DNA of 64,000 bases from Bradyrhizobium ontarionense (GCF_021088345.1 NZ_CP088156.1:2108001-2172000); one strand, 5' to 3'; positions 1-8,789 are shown, numbered from the stretch's first letter. Notes: generated by a model not told the origin, from the letters alone. Program-made: numbers and translations.

Positions 1-58
1 ACTCTCTCCTGTCTGATCTGTTTCTTGTTTTCGAATTTCGTCCAAGTCCCACGCTGAA

Positions 59-520
59 CTAGCGGCGATAGCCCGGCGGATCTGCGTAGTCGCGCGGGCC
101 TCCGCCTTCGCGCGGCGCGAGGATCACGGCCGGCGGCTCCATCGGCACCGGCGGCTGCGCCGGCTGCATATTGGATTGAGCGCCCCAGGATCGGGAATAG
201 CTTTCCGGCGGCTGCGGCAGCTTGCGATTGGCCGGCGGCTCGATCTCGACCCGGCCGTAGCCGGGCTTCGCTCCGAGGGTCGGATAGTAGTGGCCGACCG
301 GCGGCTCCGGCTCGACCGGCCGGCCGCCATAGAGCGAGGGCTGCATATAGTTGCCCTTGCCGAGCCCGGCCTGGCCCTCGACGACGGCATAGGAGGCATC
401 GATGCCGTTGATGACGACGGGCACGCCGGGCCGTTGCGGGATGACGATCTCGAAACCTTCGCTGGCGAGCGAAGCGGACCCCGTCCCGATCAGAATCGCG
501 AGAGCTGTTGCAAAACGCAT
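59..520 (-). CDS. Small exported Pro/Gly/Tyr-rich protein, function unknown
   Basis: A 153-residue protein that opens with a short basic n-region and a hydrophobic core ending in SASLAS, a typical Sec signal peptide, so it is probably periplasmic. The mature part is low in complexity and rich in Pro, Gly, Tyr and Glu (runs such as PVEPEPPVGHYYP). No catalytic motif is visible. An in-frame Met 17 codons upstream would bury the signal peptide behind extra residues, so the start at 520 is preferred. I do not recognise a family; it resembles the many short exported proteins of Bradyrhizobium that lack a known domain. Confidence 0.6.
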   Translation of the reverse strand: MRFATALAILIGTGSASLASEGFEIVIPQRPGVPVVINGIDASYAVVEGQAGLGKGNYMQPSLYGGRPVEPEPPVGHYYPTLGAKPGYGRVEIEPPANRKLPQPPESYSRSWGAQSNMQPAQPPVPMEPPAVILAPREGGGPRDYADPPGYRR

Positions 521-675
521 GAATTCACGCCCTGGTTGCCACGCTACAAATACCGCAACGCGCGCCGCCATGGGTTAAGCGCGCGCATCAATCTGCGGGT
601 AAGGCTAACGCACAGGCCATTCGCCGGGGTTAATGCCGCAAGCCGGGTTCGCGCGGGAGGGTTAATGCCGGATCA

Positions 676-1371
676 TCATCCGAGCGTTGTGACAAGGATG
701 GCGCGCAGGCCGATCGCCATCGTGATCAGCCCGACGCCGCCCTGCAGGACCTGGTTGGCCATGGTGAGCCCGCGCGCGGAGATCGCGATCGGCACCGCGA
801 TCAGGGTCGAGAGCGCGCCCATGCCGATCATGGAGCCGACGCCGAACAGCAGGATGTAGGCAAGGCCCGCGGCCGGCGTCGGAGCCTCGGCGACCGCCAG
901 CACCAGCAGCGCCGCCGAGCCGGCCATCCCGTGCATCAGGCCGATGAGCAGGGTTCGCCAGCGAAACCGATGGGAATGATCGTGTGGCGCGCGACCATGC
1001 GGCATCCGTTCGCCGGCATGGCTGTGGGCATGAAAATGGGCGCTGCCGTCGCGGTGGCTATGGCGGTGGAAATGGATTCGGTCGCGCCACAGCCGCCACA
1101 GCACGTGCACGCCGAGCCCGACCAGCATGATGCCGACGGCGGTCTCCAGCCGGCGCGACAGCACCTCCGGGATGACATGGCCGAGCAGGAGCGCGGCGCC
1201 GGCAAAGGCGAACAGCGTCAGCGTATGACCGAGCCCCCAGGTGAGGCCGTGCTTGACGATGTCGGAGACGTCGCTGCGGCGGGCCGCAATGCTCGACACG
1301 GCCGCGATGTGGTCGGCCTCGAGCGCATGCTGCAAGCCCAACAGAAACCCCAGAGACAATATTGCCAGCAT
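676..1371 (-). CDS. NiCoT/UreH-like nickel-cobalt transporter family membrane protein
   Basis: A 231-residue polytopic membrane protein. Near the N-terminus it carries HALEADH, which fits the HX4DH signature of nickel/cobalt permeases. Between the hydrophobic halves lies a long His-rich loop (HFHRHSHRD, HFHAHSHAG, PHDHSHRF), expected to bind metal. The C-terminal half has further transmembrane segments containing Gly-rich GVGSMIGMG. Family knowledge: UreH/RcnA/HoxN-like proteins move Ni2+ or Co2+, inward or outward. Direction cannot be read from sequence. The ATG at 1371 is preferred over a TTG just upstream. The gene is divergent from a His/Met-rich exported protein at 1549, which suggests a shared metal theme. 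Confidence 0.8.
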   Translation of the reverse strand: MLAILSLGFLLGLQHALEADHIAAVSSIAARRSDVSDIVKHGLTWGLGHTLTLFAFAGAALLLGHVIPEVLSRRLETAVGIMLVGLGVHVLWRLWRDRIHFHRHSHRDGSAHFHAHSHAGERMPHGRAPHDHSHRFRWRTLLIGLMHGMAGSAALLVLAVAEAPTPAAGLAYILLFGVGSMIGMGALSTLIAVPIAISARGLTMANQVLQGGVGLITMAIGLRAILVTTLG

Positions 1372-1548
1372 CAACCCCGCCTACCCTGTCTTCAGCCTAG
1401 CAGTCTTCCGGGACAGAGCAAGCCGCGGGCCAGCCGGCGCAGCATCCGCCTCGCCGGCCCGCATCACTCGTTCCAAAACATTCCGGCGAGCGGGGAACGA
1501 CAGGGCCAGCCTGCACTTAGCAGGTGGGGCGCAACGACGGAGTATTCC

Positions 1549-2052
1549 ATGACACGATTTGCAATTCTCGGGGCTGCAGTTCTCGCAACGGCGCTCGCCG
1601 GCCCTGCCATGGCGCGCGACATGCACCACCGGCACCACATGGGTCACCAGCATGAAGGAATGATGCAGCACGGGCACATGGACCGCCAGGGCGGGCCGAT
1701 GATGCAGCAGCGCTCCGACGCCGGCTGGAACACCGGTTGGAACAATAATGGCTGGGATCGACGCAACAGCGGCTTCTGGCCGGCGAACGTCGCAGCGGGC
1801 GCAGTCGGCGCCGCTGCCGGCATCGCCGGCGCGGCCATCGGCACGGCCGGCGCCATTGCCACGGCACCGTTCCGCACCGCGGACGCCTATGCCTATGATC
1901 CCGGTCCCTACCGCTACGAACAGCCCGGCTATGATCGCGGCCCGAACGGCTACTATGGCGACTGGAACAGCTACGCGACGCGCAACGGTCTGGTCTGCCG
2001 CCCCGGCTCCGTCTTCAAGGGCAGCGACGGCCTGATGCACATCTGCCAGTAA
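1549..2052 (+). CDS. Exported His/Met-rich protein, possible metal binder
   Basis: A 167-residue protein with a clear signal peptide (hydrophobic core ending AGPAMA). Next comes a His/Met-rich segment (MHHRHHMGHQHEGMMQHGHM) that looks like a metal-binding sequence, then an Asn/Trp-rich stretch, a Gly/Ala-rich hydrophobic segment resembling a glycine-zipper, and a Tyr/Gly-rich tail ending in a short domain with two Cys (LVCRPG and HICQ). Divergent from the nickel/cobalt transporter-like gene across 177 bp. The metal role is inferred from composition and context only. A strong hairpin terminator follows the stop. Confidence 0.65.
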   Translation: MTRFAILGAAVLATALAGPAMARDMHHRHHMGHQHEGMMQHGHMDRQGGPMMQQRSDAGWNTGWNNNGWDRRNSGFWPANVAAGAVGAAAGIAGAAIGTAGAIATAPFRTADAYAYDPGPYRYEQPGYDRGPNGYYGDWNSYATRNGLVCRPGSVFKGSDGLMHICQ

Positions 2053-2078
2053 GCCGACGCTGCGGTTGGTTTCGACAG

Positions 2079-2103
2079 GGGCGGCCTCAAGGCCGCCCTT
2101 TTT
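2079..2103 (+). terminator. Rho-independent terminator after the His/Met-rich gene
   Basis: A perfect 8-bp GGGCGGCC/GGCCGCCC stem with a TCAA loop, followed at once by five T, 26 bases after the stop codon at 2052. Confidence 0.85.
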
Positions 2104-2235
2104 GCGCTCTGGACTGAAAGTCCTGGGCGTGTACGACACCAGTAGCCTCAGTGCATCAACTCTGGTAGGAACACCGCGCTTCGGAGAACCTCGCCGCAAC
2201 GGCTGGACGAGAGCTCCACCACCCACGGTGCATTC

Positions 2236-2310
2236 GCCGGCTTAGCTCAGCGGTAGAGCAGCGGTTTTGTAAACCGAAGGTCGGGGGTTCAATCCCCTCA
2301 GCCGGCACCA
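2236..2310 (+). tRNA. tRNA-Thr (anticodon UGU)
   Basis: Complete cloverleaf: 7-bp acceptor GCCGGCT/AGCCGGC, D arm GCTC/GAGC, anticodon loop TTTGTAA with anticodon TGT, T arm with GGTTCAATCC, discriminator A and an encoded CCA at 2308-2310. TGT reads the threonine codon ACA. Threonyl-tRNA synthetase is encoded in the same window at 33853. Confidence 0.97.
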
Positions 2311-2369
2311 CCGACCGTCGCGTTTCGATCCGCTGCGTTTCAACCCATCGCTTCAACGCGCGACGTTTC

Positions 2370-2978
2370 TCAATTCGCCTTCGTCTTGATCGCCCCCGGC
2401 GGGGGCGGCTTGGCGGCCCCGGCCGTCACCGGCGGCTTCGGCGCGGCCCATTCCCGATCCGGCACCGGCCCGCCGCCCTCGCCGGTCGCGGCCACCAGCT
2501 GGCCCGGCACCAGATCCGTCACCTGCGCCCAGCCCTGGGTGGCGCAGAACAGTCCGAGCAGGCAGCCTTTGACGGCCAGCATCTTCGGTCCCTCGCGCCA
2601 GATCGAGACGCTGTAGGTCTTGCCGTCCTCGGCATTGTAGACCTCGCCCGCATAGCGGCCGTCCGGGTTCGGCTTCAGGCCGAGCAGCATCTGGTGGCCG
2701 AGCAGCAGCCGGCTGCGCTTGGCCGGATCCGGGTTCAGCCGATCGCGAAACGGCTGTCCCCTAGCGTCCGCCGCCTCCTTCGCCCAGACGATGTAGCCGC
2801 AGAGGCGATCGGGCATTGCGCCGCAGCGCTCGATGCGAACACGGGCGCGCCCGTCTTCGGTGAGCCAGGTGCCGGTCGGATCGCTGGCCGGGGCGGCGTG
2901 GCCACGGCTTTCCGCCATCGACAGCAGCAGGCTGACGACGATGCGCAGGCTGACGCGCAGCACGAATCTCAATGTCAT
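2370..2978 (-). CDS. DUF2147-family exported protein
   Basis: A 202-residue protein with a signal peptide (LRIVVSLLLSMAESRGHAA), then the DUF2147 pattern: DPTGTWLTEDGRARVRI, a Cys-containing CGYIVW strand, GxxLLG, and a Y-N-A-E-DGKTY segment followed by AVKGCLLGLFC. The family is a small periplasmic beta-rich domain of unknown biochemical role, common in alphaproteobacteria. The tail is Pro/Lys-rich. The start at 2978 places the signal peptide correctly; a longer reading frame upstream is not signal-like. Confidence 0.8.
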   Translation of the reverse strand: MTLRFVLRVSLRIVVSLLLSMAESRGHAAPASDPTGTWLTEDGRARVRIERCGAMPDRLCGYIVWAKEAADARGQPFRDRLNPDPAKRSRLLLGHQMLLGLKPNPDGRYAGEVYNAEDGKTYSVSIWREGPKMLAVKGCLLGLFCATQGWAQVTDLVPGQLVAATGEGGGPVPDREWAAPKPPVTAGAAKPPPPGAIKTKAN

Positions 2979-3150
2979 GTCCAGGAACCTCGTTGTCTCC
3001 AGGGCCTCGAGCCACGCACTGGCGCGGCGCGCTTGAAGTTGCCGGCGGCTTCCCGGCACCTGCCCGTGCCCTCGATCCCAACGTTCGCAAACGAAGGTGC
3101 CGCGACACGATGCGGCCGGCGGGATCGGAGCATCCGTCCGCATCGGCCGC

Positions 3151-3813
3151 TCACTGGAGCTGTGCGACCAGGGCGTCGGCGCCCTTGTCGATCCCGGCTT
3201 CAGCCGCCGCGAGCGCGCCGACGCTGGCCTTGATGTCGTAGGGCGTCGGATACTGCTTGCTGACGAAGGCGTTCAGCAGCCGCCCGTTCGCGGCATCGAA
3301 GATCTCCGCGGCGTAGAACACCGAGCCGGTCAGCAGCCCCTCGCCGTCGCGCGCGCTCTGCACGCCGTTATAGACGGCGCCCGCGAAATCGAAGCGCGAG
3401 GCCGTGCCGAGCACCGGCGTGTTGGTGACGGCGCCGGTCAAGGTAAGCCGCACCCGCAGGGTGTTCGGGCCGCGCTGATTGACGAGCTGGAAGCGCGCCG
3501 AAAGGCTTTCCAGAAAGCGCGACCGCATGTAGGCGGCGAGCTTCACCTTGTCCTGCTCGGACATGTCGCCGAACTGGTGATCGCGGCCGCGATAGATCAC
3601 GACCGGGTCGAGCATGGCCCTGTCATAGCTGCGCCAGTCCGCGGATGCGGCGTAGCGGTAGGGCACGCGCCCCGATGAATCGGACGCATTCGGCGCCAGG
3701 TAGCGCGCCGATGCGACCTCGGAATAGGCCACCGGCGTCATCGTGTTGCAGCCGCCGCAAAGGCCCGCCACGGCAATTGCCGCAAGTCCGGACGCCCGGG
3801 ATCGAACCGTCAT
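3151..3813 (-). CDS. DUF3313-like lipoprotein
   Basis: A 220-residue protein with a hydrophobic leader ending at GLCGGC-N, a lipobox-like site that would put the mature protein on the outer membrane or periplasmic face. The mature part resembles the DUF3313 lipoprotein family, with a beta-rich core (VRLTLTGAVTNTPVLGTASR) and alternating strands. Its function is unknown. The second of two nearby ATGs (3813) is chosen because a GGAGGA Shine-Dalgarno sits about 7 bases upstream; the first ATG overlaps that site. Confidence 0.7.
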   Translation of the reverse strand: MTVRSRASGLAAIAVAGLCGGCNTMTPVAYSEVASARYLAPNASDSSGRVPYRYAASADWRSYDRAMLDPVVIYRGRDHQFGDMSEQDKVKLAAYMRSRFLESLSARFQLVNQRGPNTLRVRLTLTGAVTNTPVLGTASRFDFAGAVYNGVQSARDGEGLLTGSVFYAAEIFDAANGRLLNAFVSKQYPTPYDIKASVGALAAAEAGIDKGADALVAQLQ

Positions 3814-3997
3814 CTCCTTCTCCTCCATTCCATCGCAGGGCTGTTGCGAAGCACAACCACCGGACCTAGCATTAAAACCGACCAGACGGCTTGTAAAGAA
3901 GCTCGGTCAAGACGAGGTTAACGGCGGCGGTGCGGCGCAACAGCACACTTCAGGGAGGGCGAAGGTCGCCCTGCCCCGAGGGGGGCCTGGGAGGAGG

Positions 3998-4585
3998 TCA
4001 CCGGTCGCGGGGCGCTCCGGGCTGCTCGAATGCCATCCACTGATCGTCGTCGAGCAACCGCGCGAACAGCCTATCCAGGTCCGGCTGCGGCAGTGGCGAA
4101 ACGCGCAGCATGGTCATCAGCGCAAGACCACGGGCCGCTGCCCAGCGCAGCACCGCGAGATCGGCGTCGCGGGCCTCGGCCCGGATCTCGGCCACCCGCT
4201 CGGCGTCCTTGCCGCGGGCATCCGCCAGCAGGCCAGGCTCCTGAGCGAGCGCCCCCAGCATCGCCTGCGCCACGGAATATTGCTGAGCGATCAGCTCGCG
4301 CGAGATCGAGATCTGGGTGGCGAGTTCGGGCTGGCTCGCCGCTTCGCCAGCTTCAGCCCTGAATTTGTTGGCGAATTCCTCGAAATGCGCAAACTGCTGT
4401 TCAAGCAGAGCCTTAAGCACCGCTTCCTTGTTGGGAAACTGGTGCATCAGCCCGCCTTTGCTGAGCCCGCTTTCGCGCGCGATGGCGTCCAGCGTCAACC
4501 GCCCCGGACCATCCCGGGCGATGATGGTGAGGGCGGCGGTGACGGCCGCCTTGCGCGACCGCTCGGAGCGTGAAGGATTGTCCAT
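3998..4585 (-). CDS. TetR/AcrR-family transcriptional regulator
   Basis: A 195-residue protein. Residues about 10-55 form a TetR DNA-binding domain with the expected helix-turn-helix: GPGRLTLDAIARESGLSKGG, then MHQFPNKEAVLKALL (usual family reading YxHFxxKexLl). The remainder is a helical ligand/dimer domain. The ligand cannot be predicted. It is divergent from the unknown gene at 4919 with 333 bp between them, so it may regulate that gene, itself, or neither. Confidence 0.85.
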   Translation of the reverse strand: MDNPSRSERSRKAAVTAALTIIARDGPGRLTLDAIARESGLSKGGLMHQFPNKEAVLKALLEQQFAHFEEFANKFRAEAGEAASQPELATQISISRELIAQQYSVAQAMLGALAQEPGLLADARGKDAERVAEIRAEARDADLAVLRWAAARGLALMTMLRVSPLPQPDLDRLFARLLDDDQWMAFEQPGAPRDR

Positions 4586-4918
4586 CGGAGACTTGAGGTG
4601 CCGGGCGGCGCATCGGGTTGCGAGCAGGAGAGGCCCCGCCACCGGGGCTGCCCATGCCCTCCTCATAGGCGAGAGGCACCCTCCTCTGTCAAGCCGCGTG
4701 CAGACGTCGTGATGTTGCCATGCGCTGGAACAATCTGCGCGCGATCCGATTGAAGGTATCGCCTTGCGCGCGTGGGGAAGCACGGCCGCCTCAACTGTGG
4801 CAACAACATTGTCACATCTCATGCACGACTCGCGCCTATCCCCAGAAGTTATTGGTGTTCCAACTTGATTTCCGGACGAGCTTTTGTTGCAATTGAGGCA
4901 TTCCGGGGGACGACCGCC
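4586..4918. other. Intergenic region between tetR and the gene at 4919
   Basis: 333 bases that hold two divergent promoters by position. I see no convincing RNA gene or perfect palindrome. A short open frame here lacks ribosome-binding and coding signals. Confidence 0.4.
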
Positions 4919-5437
4919 ATGACGTGGAAGGAAGAGCGTGATGCGCTGATCGCGCAGACCATGGCCTTCGTGCAGTCGGTCACCGGCAAGCCGGCCGACT
5001 TCGCCCAGTTCGCTTTGCCTGTCGTTCCGGTCGCAACCCCAGTAGCGCCCCAGCAGGCCGTGACCGGGCGCGGAGTGTCCGACGCAGCAGAGCGTGCATC
5101 CGCGGCCCACGCAGACCCGGCGGGTCAGCGCGTGCAGCCGCAGGCTAGCGAACTCCAGGGCACCGCGGTCCGGCCGGACTCCGCCAGGGCAGGATCGCAT
5201 CAGCCGGGGCTCTCGATGCCTGGTCCAGCCCGGGCAGCCCCCGTCGCGCCGGAACGCTTCACCAGCATCGCCTCACAGCTCGATCTACAGCGGGACATGC
5301 AGGCGGAAATCCGCTCGCGCGTCGCCCGCTTCCGCGCTCATCAGGAGCGCTTCAACCGTGAACGCCAGGAATATTTCAGTGCGGAACTTGCCCGGCTGAA
5401 GGCTTCCGGAACTGGGCTCGCCGCTCCAGAGGAGTGA
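4919..5437 (+). CDS. Conserved-looking cytoplasmic protein, function unknown
   Basis: A 172-residue protein. Residues 1-30 form an amphipathic helix (MTWKEERDALIAQTMAFVQSV). The middle (about 35-110) is disordered Pro/Ala/Gln-rich linker. The C-terminal 60 residues are a charged predicted coiled coil (MQAEIRSRVARFRAHQERF, then REYFSAEL-like heptads). There is no signal peptide. The start at 4919 is chosen over an upstream frame because protein-like composition begins there. Divergent from the TetR regulator. I do not recognise the family; the helix-linker-coil layout suggests a scaffold or partner protein, which is inference. Confidence 0.6.
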   Translation: MTWKEERDALIAQTMAFVQSVTGKPADFAQFALPVVPVATPVAPQQAVTGRGVSDAAERASAAHADPAGQRVQPQASELQGTAVRPDSARAGSHQPGLSMPGPARAAPVAPERFTSIASQLDLQRDMQAEIRSRVARFRAHQERFNRERQEYFSAELARLKASGTGLAAPEE

Positions 5438-5516
5438 GTCACTCGCAGCCCGCGCGCCTTTGCCGATCTGGCTTCAAGACGAACCAGGACATTCGAAAAT
5501 CCACTCGCCGGCAGCC

Positions 5517-5624
5517 TCACATCCAGGCGCACAGCAGCGCCACATTTGCAACGCAGGCGAGCAGCAACCCCACGCTGAGCGTGAGCTGGATCCCACCGCA
5601 GAAGATGTTGAGATCGGTTCCCAT
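5517..5624 (-). CDS. Candidate 35-residue single-pass membrane mini-protein
   Basis: An ATG-to-TGA frame of 35 codons whose product is one hydrophobic helix: a short polar N-terminus (MGTDLNIFCGG), then about 22 hydrophobic residues (LTLSVGLLLACVANVALLC) and AWM. The codons are G/C-ending and the composition is far more membrane-like than chance frames nearby. The Shine-Dalgarno is weak. It lies alone between two plus-strand genes. It is recorded as a candidate only. Confidence 0.35.
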   Translation of the reverse strand: MGTDLNIFCGGIQLTLSVGLLLACVANVALLCAWM

Positions 5625-5805
5625 GGCTTAACCATCCGGCGATTCTGGCACCGGAGTCCCACGGATTCTTTTTCCAAAAATTTAGGACTCGTTTACGACT
5701 CGGCCGCGCCAAAAAAGGTCGCTTTCCGGCCCAGAACACGCCTGTGTCCGGCTACAACCCCTGTTCATCCTCGGTTCATCCTTCGCTTCTCTGGAGCTGT
5801 TTGGA

Positions 5806-6054
5806 ATGCCCTACGCCCTGTTCTGCAACGATGCCAAATTGAGCAAGGCCTACCCGACCGAGGCCGACGTCTGGAGGCTGGCGCGGCAGAGCGGGTTGGT
5901 GGTGGACGTGACGATCAGCGCACGCCGGTCGTCGGTCCATCTGCAGCTCGACAATGATTATGAGATCAGGGCCTGTTCCGCCGAGCCGGAGGAGGATCCC
6001 TGGCGCAATCGAGCCGACGCCGAGCAGGACTTCAACATCCCGTTCTCGTCCTGA
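5806..6054 (+). CDS. Small acidic cytoplasmic protein, function unknown
   Basis: An 82-residue protein with a GGAG ribosome-binding site about 9 bases before the ATG. It starts MPYALFCNDAKLSKAYPTEADVW, continues with an LARQSGLVVDV helix-strand unit and a LQLDNDYEIRAC strand, and ends with an acidic tail (EPEEDPW). The composition is that of a real small folded protein, with no signal peptide and no membrane helix. The layout is seen in short hypothetical proteins of Bradyrhizobium. No function can be assigned. Confidence 0.6.
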   Translation: MPYALFCNDAKLSKAYPTEADVWRLARQSGLVVDVTISARRSSVHLQLDNDYEIRACSAEPEEDPWRNRADAEQDFNIPFSS

Positions 6055-6269
6055 TGGTTCGGGCGAGGCTGCGCCCTTCCCTCGCGATTGGCATCGGCGT
6101 GGCCGCCGTGAGCTAAGACCGCCGGACAGTCGGGCGATCGATGCGAGAGCCCGCCCGCATCGATACGTTCACGAACTGAAACTTTTAAGACGGTCGCCCG
6201 GAGCGACAGAACCACTCTCAGCGGGCAGCCGCAGCCGTCCGCATGGATGGTCGCCATGAAGTCCGCTCT

Positions 6270-6509
6270 CTACGGCGTCGCCGTCGCCAGCGATGCGGTT
6301 TCGGACGGAAGTGCGACACAGGCGCGCTTGCGGCTGACACCGCGGATTGCACCGGTCACCTTCAGTACCCTTCCCGACGGGCAGAACGCGGTTTGCACCA
6401 GCGCGACCTCGTAGGGGGCCAGCATCAACGGTTCGGACTTCAGAATGGTCTGGGCGGAGCACGGCAAAACAGCCGCGGACAACAACAGCACGGATACCAA
6501 GATACGCAT
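6270..6509 (-). CDS. Small exported protein, function unknown
   Basis: A 79-residue protein with a classic signal peptide (MRILVSVLLLSAAVLPCSAQ). The mature domain of about 59 residues has a strand-rich look (LMLAPYEVALVQTAF, VLKVTGAIRG) and two Cys (FCPSG and RACV) that could form a disulfide in the periplasm. No family recognised. It lies downstream of the porin at 6749, same strand, but a GC-rich hairpin separates them. Confidence 0.6.
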   Translation of the reverse strand: MRILVSVLLLSAAVLPCSAQTILKSEPLMLAPYEVALVQTAFCPSGRVLKVTGAIRGVSRKRACVALPSETASLATATP

Positions 6510-6642
6510 GTGGGATGATCCATCAAACCGGCGAACTCATAATACCAAGTGATGGCGAAAGTTTCACGAAGGTTTGAAAATATTTTTGCACTGCGTGAGC
6601 CAACCTGAAACCACATTGACCAGGACCAGCCGATAGCAAGAC

Positions 6643-6664
6643 GCCCGCGCCGGAGGGCGCGGGC
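6643..6664 (-). terminator. Hairpin after the porin gene, candidate terminator
   Basis: A 9-bp perfect stem GCCCGCGCC/GGCGCGGGC with a 4-base loop, about 85 bases downstream of the porin stop. In the minus direction it is followed only by a weak T-containing tract (GTCTTG), so efficiency is uncertain. Confidence 0.45.
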
Positions 6665-6748
6665 GGTTTCCAATTCTGGTCTGAACAGATCTTCGCCGGC
6701 ATTGGGCGCCCACCGTCAGGTCGGCGCGTCAGATCGGCGCCTGCCGGG

Positions 6749-7462
6749 TCAGTACTTGCTGGCGACCGGACCACCCCAGCCAAAGCGATAGTTCACGCCG
6801 ACCTTGACCGTATGCTCGTCGCTGTTGAAGCGGCTGCCCACGACCGGTGCCGGACCACCCGTGAAGGTGGTATTGCCGAAATTGTAGTACTGGTACTCGG
6901 CCTTGGCCGACCAGCTCGGCGCGAACATGTATTCCAGGCCGGCGCCGACCGTGTAGCCGTCCTTGGTGTTGCCGTTGGTGGTGAAGCCGGCAGGCACGCC
7001 GGCGACGCTCACGCCGAGACCATTGCCGTCACGCCAGGCATAACCGCCCTTCGCGTAGACCAGAGCAGGTCCCCAGGTGTAGCCGAGGCGGCCGGTCACG
7101 GAGCCGAGCTGGTTGGCGCCGGTGGAGCTCACGACGGTTGCGCCGGGGAAGCCGAAATTGGTCGTGTTGCGGTCCATCCAGCTGTACTGGGCCTCGATGC
7201 CCAGCACCCAGTTCGGCGCGAACTGGTAGTCGAAGCCGCCCTGGACACCACCAAGGAAGCGACCGCTGTTGCCTTCGAGACTGTTGTTGCCGGCGAAGGC
7301 GCCGCCGAGGTGACCGCCGACATAGAAGCCGGTCCAGTTATAGATGGCCTGCGGCGGGGTGTAGATGGGCGCCTTGGTGTAGGTGCGCGCGGGCATGTCG
7401 GCGGCGAACGCCGGGGCAGCCAAAGCGGTCAAAGCCACTGCACTTAAAAAAAAGCGTTTCAT
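6749..7462 (-). CDS. Omp25/31-like outer-membrane beta-barrel protein
   Basis: A 237-residue protein with a signal peptide (MKRFFLSAVALTALAAPAFAA), a short linker with K-APIYTPP, then YNWTGFYVGGHLGG, the hallmark opening of the Rhizobiales Omp25/RopB/Omp31 8-stranded porin-like family. Alternating strands follow (GLEYMFAPSWSAKAEYQYYNFG) and it ends VGVNYRFGWGGPVASKY with a terminal aromatic, as outer-membrane barrels do. Role by family: structural outer-membrane protein, surface exposed. Bradyrhizobium genomes carry many paralogues, so a specific name is not justified. Confidence 0.9.
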   Translation of the reverse strand: MKRFFLSAVALTALAAPAFAADMPARTYTKAPIYTPPQAIYNWTGFYVGGHLGGAFAGNNSLEGNSGRFLGGVQGGFDYQFAPNWVLGIEAQYSWMDRNTTNFGFPGATVVSSTGANQLGSVTGRLGYTWGPALVYAKGGYAWRDGNGLGVSVAGVPAGFTTNGNTKDGYTVGAGLEYMFAPSWSAKAEYQYYNFGNTTFTGGPAPVVGSRFNSDEHTVKVGVNYRFGWGGPVASKY

Positions 7463-7758
7463 GGGACGTCCCCGTTATTCGTTTGCGACATCTAGTGAAC
7501 ATCATGGCCGCATTTGGGTTGCCCGATGGCGGTGACGCAGCTGTGATTGTTCAGCGCGTGTTACCAGGGAGCAACAAAGACCTTTTGTTCCATAGGCTTC
7601 CCGAATATTTCGTGAAGCTACGCGCCTCGCCCGAGATTTGGTCGCGGTGAGGCGGCAACGCGTTTGACCCATCCCTGAATTGTGATCGGGCGAGCCGGTT
7701 GGCAACCCGCCGCGACGGCGTGGCAGGCCTTCGAACTTGGAGGTGCTCGCGGCCAGAG

Positions 7759-8199
7759 CTAGCGCGTCAGGGCAGCGATCTCGGGGAAAGCGCCATAGGT
7801 CGCTCCAGCGCAGAGCTCGCCGGCATCCTCCATCAGGCGGTCGAACCGGCCGTCGACGTAGACTGCCGCCCGCTCCTTCGCCGGGCGGTAGCTGCCGTCG
7901 GACTCGCGCGCCGCATAGCGCAGACAGCTGACGTAACGCAGGCGGCCGCCGACCGTCCGCTGCACGGGCTCGGCCACGACGCCATCGCGCACGCCCACGG
8001 GATTGTTCAGGTAGGTCCTGAGATAAGCCAGGAGCTCGGCGCGATAGTTTGGCGGGAAGGGCTGGTTCGCGACACCGCGATCGTCCGTATAGGAAATGCC
8101 GCGACTGTCCTCGCTCATGAACGCGGCGGGGCCACCGCTGGCACAACTCGTCAGCAGCAGCGCCAGCCCGGCCGCCGGCCACCAGCTCGTTTTCCCCAT
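7759..8199 (-). CDS. Putative lipoprotein, function unknown
   Basis: A 146-residue protein with a short signal ending LLLTSC-AS, a good lipobox, so the mature protein should be lipid-anchored. It has a conserved-looking middle (FPPNYRAELLAYLRTYLNNPVGVRDG) and two Cys (YVSCLRYAAR and GELCAG) that could pair. The ATG at 8199 is used; a TTG five codons upstream is possible but lacks a better ribosome site. No domain recognised. Confidence 0.65.
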   Translation of the reverse strand: MGKTSWWPAAGLALLLTSCASGGPAAFMSEDSRGISYTDDRGVANQPFPPNYRAELLAYLRTYLNNPVGVRDGVVAEPVQRTVGGRLRYVSCLRYAARESDGSYRPAKERAAVYVDGRFDRLMEDAGELCAGATYGAFPEIAALTR

Positions 8200-8369
8200 C
8201 CCCACGCCGTCCAACTCTGAAAGACCTTCCCTTCGGCCGCTTCTAACCTAAAGCCGACGGCCAGGGAAATCAGTTCCCCTCACACTCCCGTCAAGCGGCT
8301 GCCACCGGTGGCACTGGTGCTGCCGGTGGCAAGACGAATCGACGATCGGCTCTATGGCTGCTCGGCCGG

Positions 8370-8789
8370 TCAGCCGCGGCGGGTCGCCGGGGTGACACGC
8401 TTGACGCTCACCTTCTTGTGTCCGGTCGCGTTGAAGCTGACCTTGGTCAGCGCCGGCTTCTTCACTGCGGCGTGCGATACCTTCACGTTGTGGTGATGGC
8501 GGAGATGCGCCACGTGCCGATGCGTGTGGCGGAGCAGCGAAGCGTGCGGCTTGCTCTTCGACTTGCCGACGGTCGGCTTCATCTCGTTGGTCTTGTCGCC
8601 GGCCTGCGTCCCACCTTCGGTCTTGGCTGCGTCGGACTTGCTCGCACCGGTCTTGACGGTATCTGTCTTCGCGGTCCCCGTGGTCTGGGTGGACTTCGCC
8701 GAAGGGTCGGTTTTTGCAGGACCAGCGGCGAACGCAGGCGCAGCCAGGATCGAAGCGGCGAGCAGCGTAACGGACATTGTCTTCAGCAT
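8370..8789 (-). CDS. Exported Lys/Thr-rich protein with His-rich C-terminus
   Basis: A 139-residue protein with a signal peptide (MLKTMSVTLLAASILAAPAFA) and a low-complexity Lys/Thr/Ser/Asp segment with repeated TGTAKTD/KTGASKSD-like units. A His-rich patch follows (RHTHRHVAHLRHHH), then a basic tail. The protein is strongly cationic and could bind metal or nucleic acid or cell-wall polymers; none of this is proven. GGAGACGACC precedes the ATG at 8789. Confidence 0.65.
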   Translation of the reverse strand: MLKTMSVTLLAASILAAPAFAAGPAKTDPSAKSTQTTGTAKTDTVKTGASKSDAAKTEGGTQAGDKTNEMKPTVGKSKSKPHASLLRHTHRHVAHLRHHHNVKVSHAAVKKPALTKVSFNATGHKKVSVKRVTPATRRG

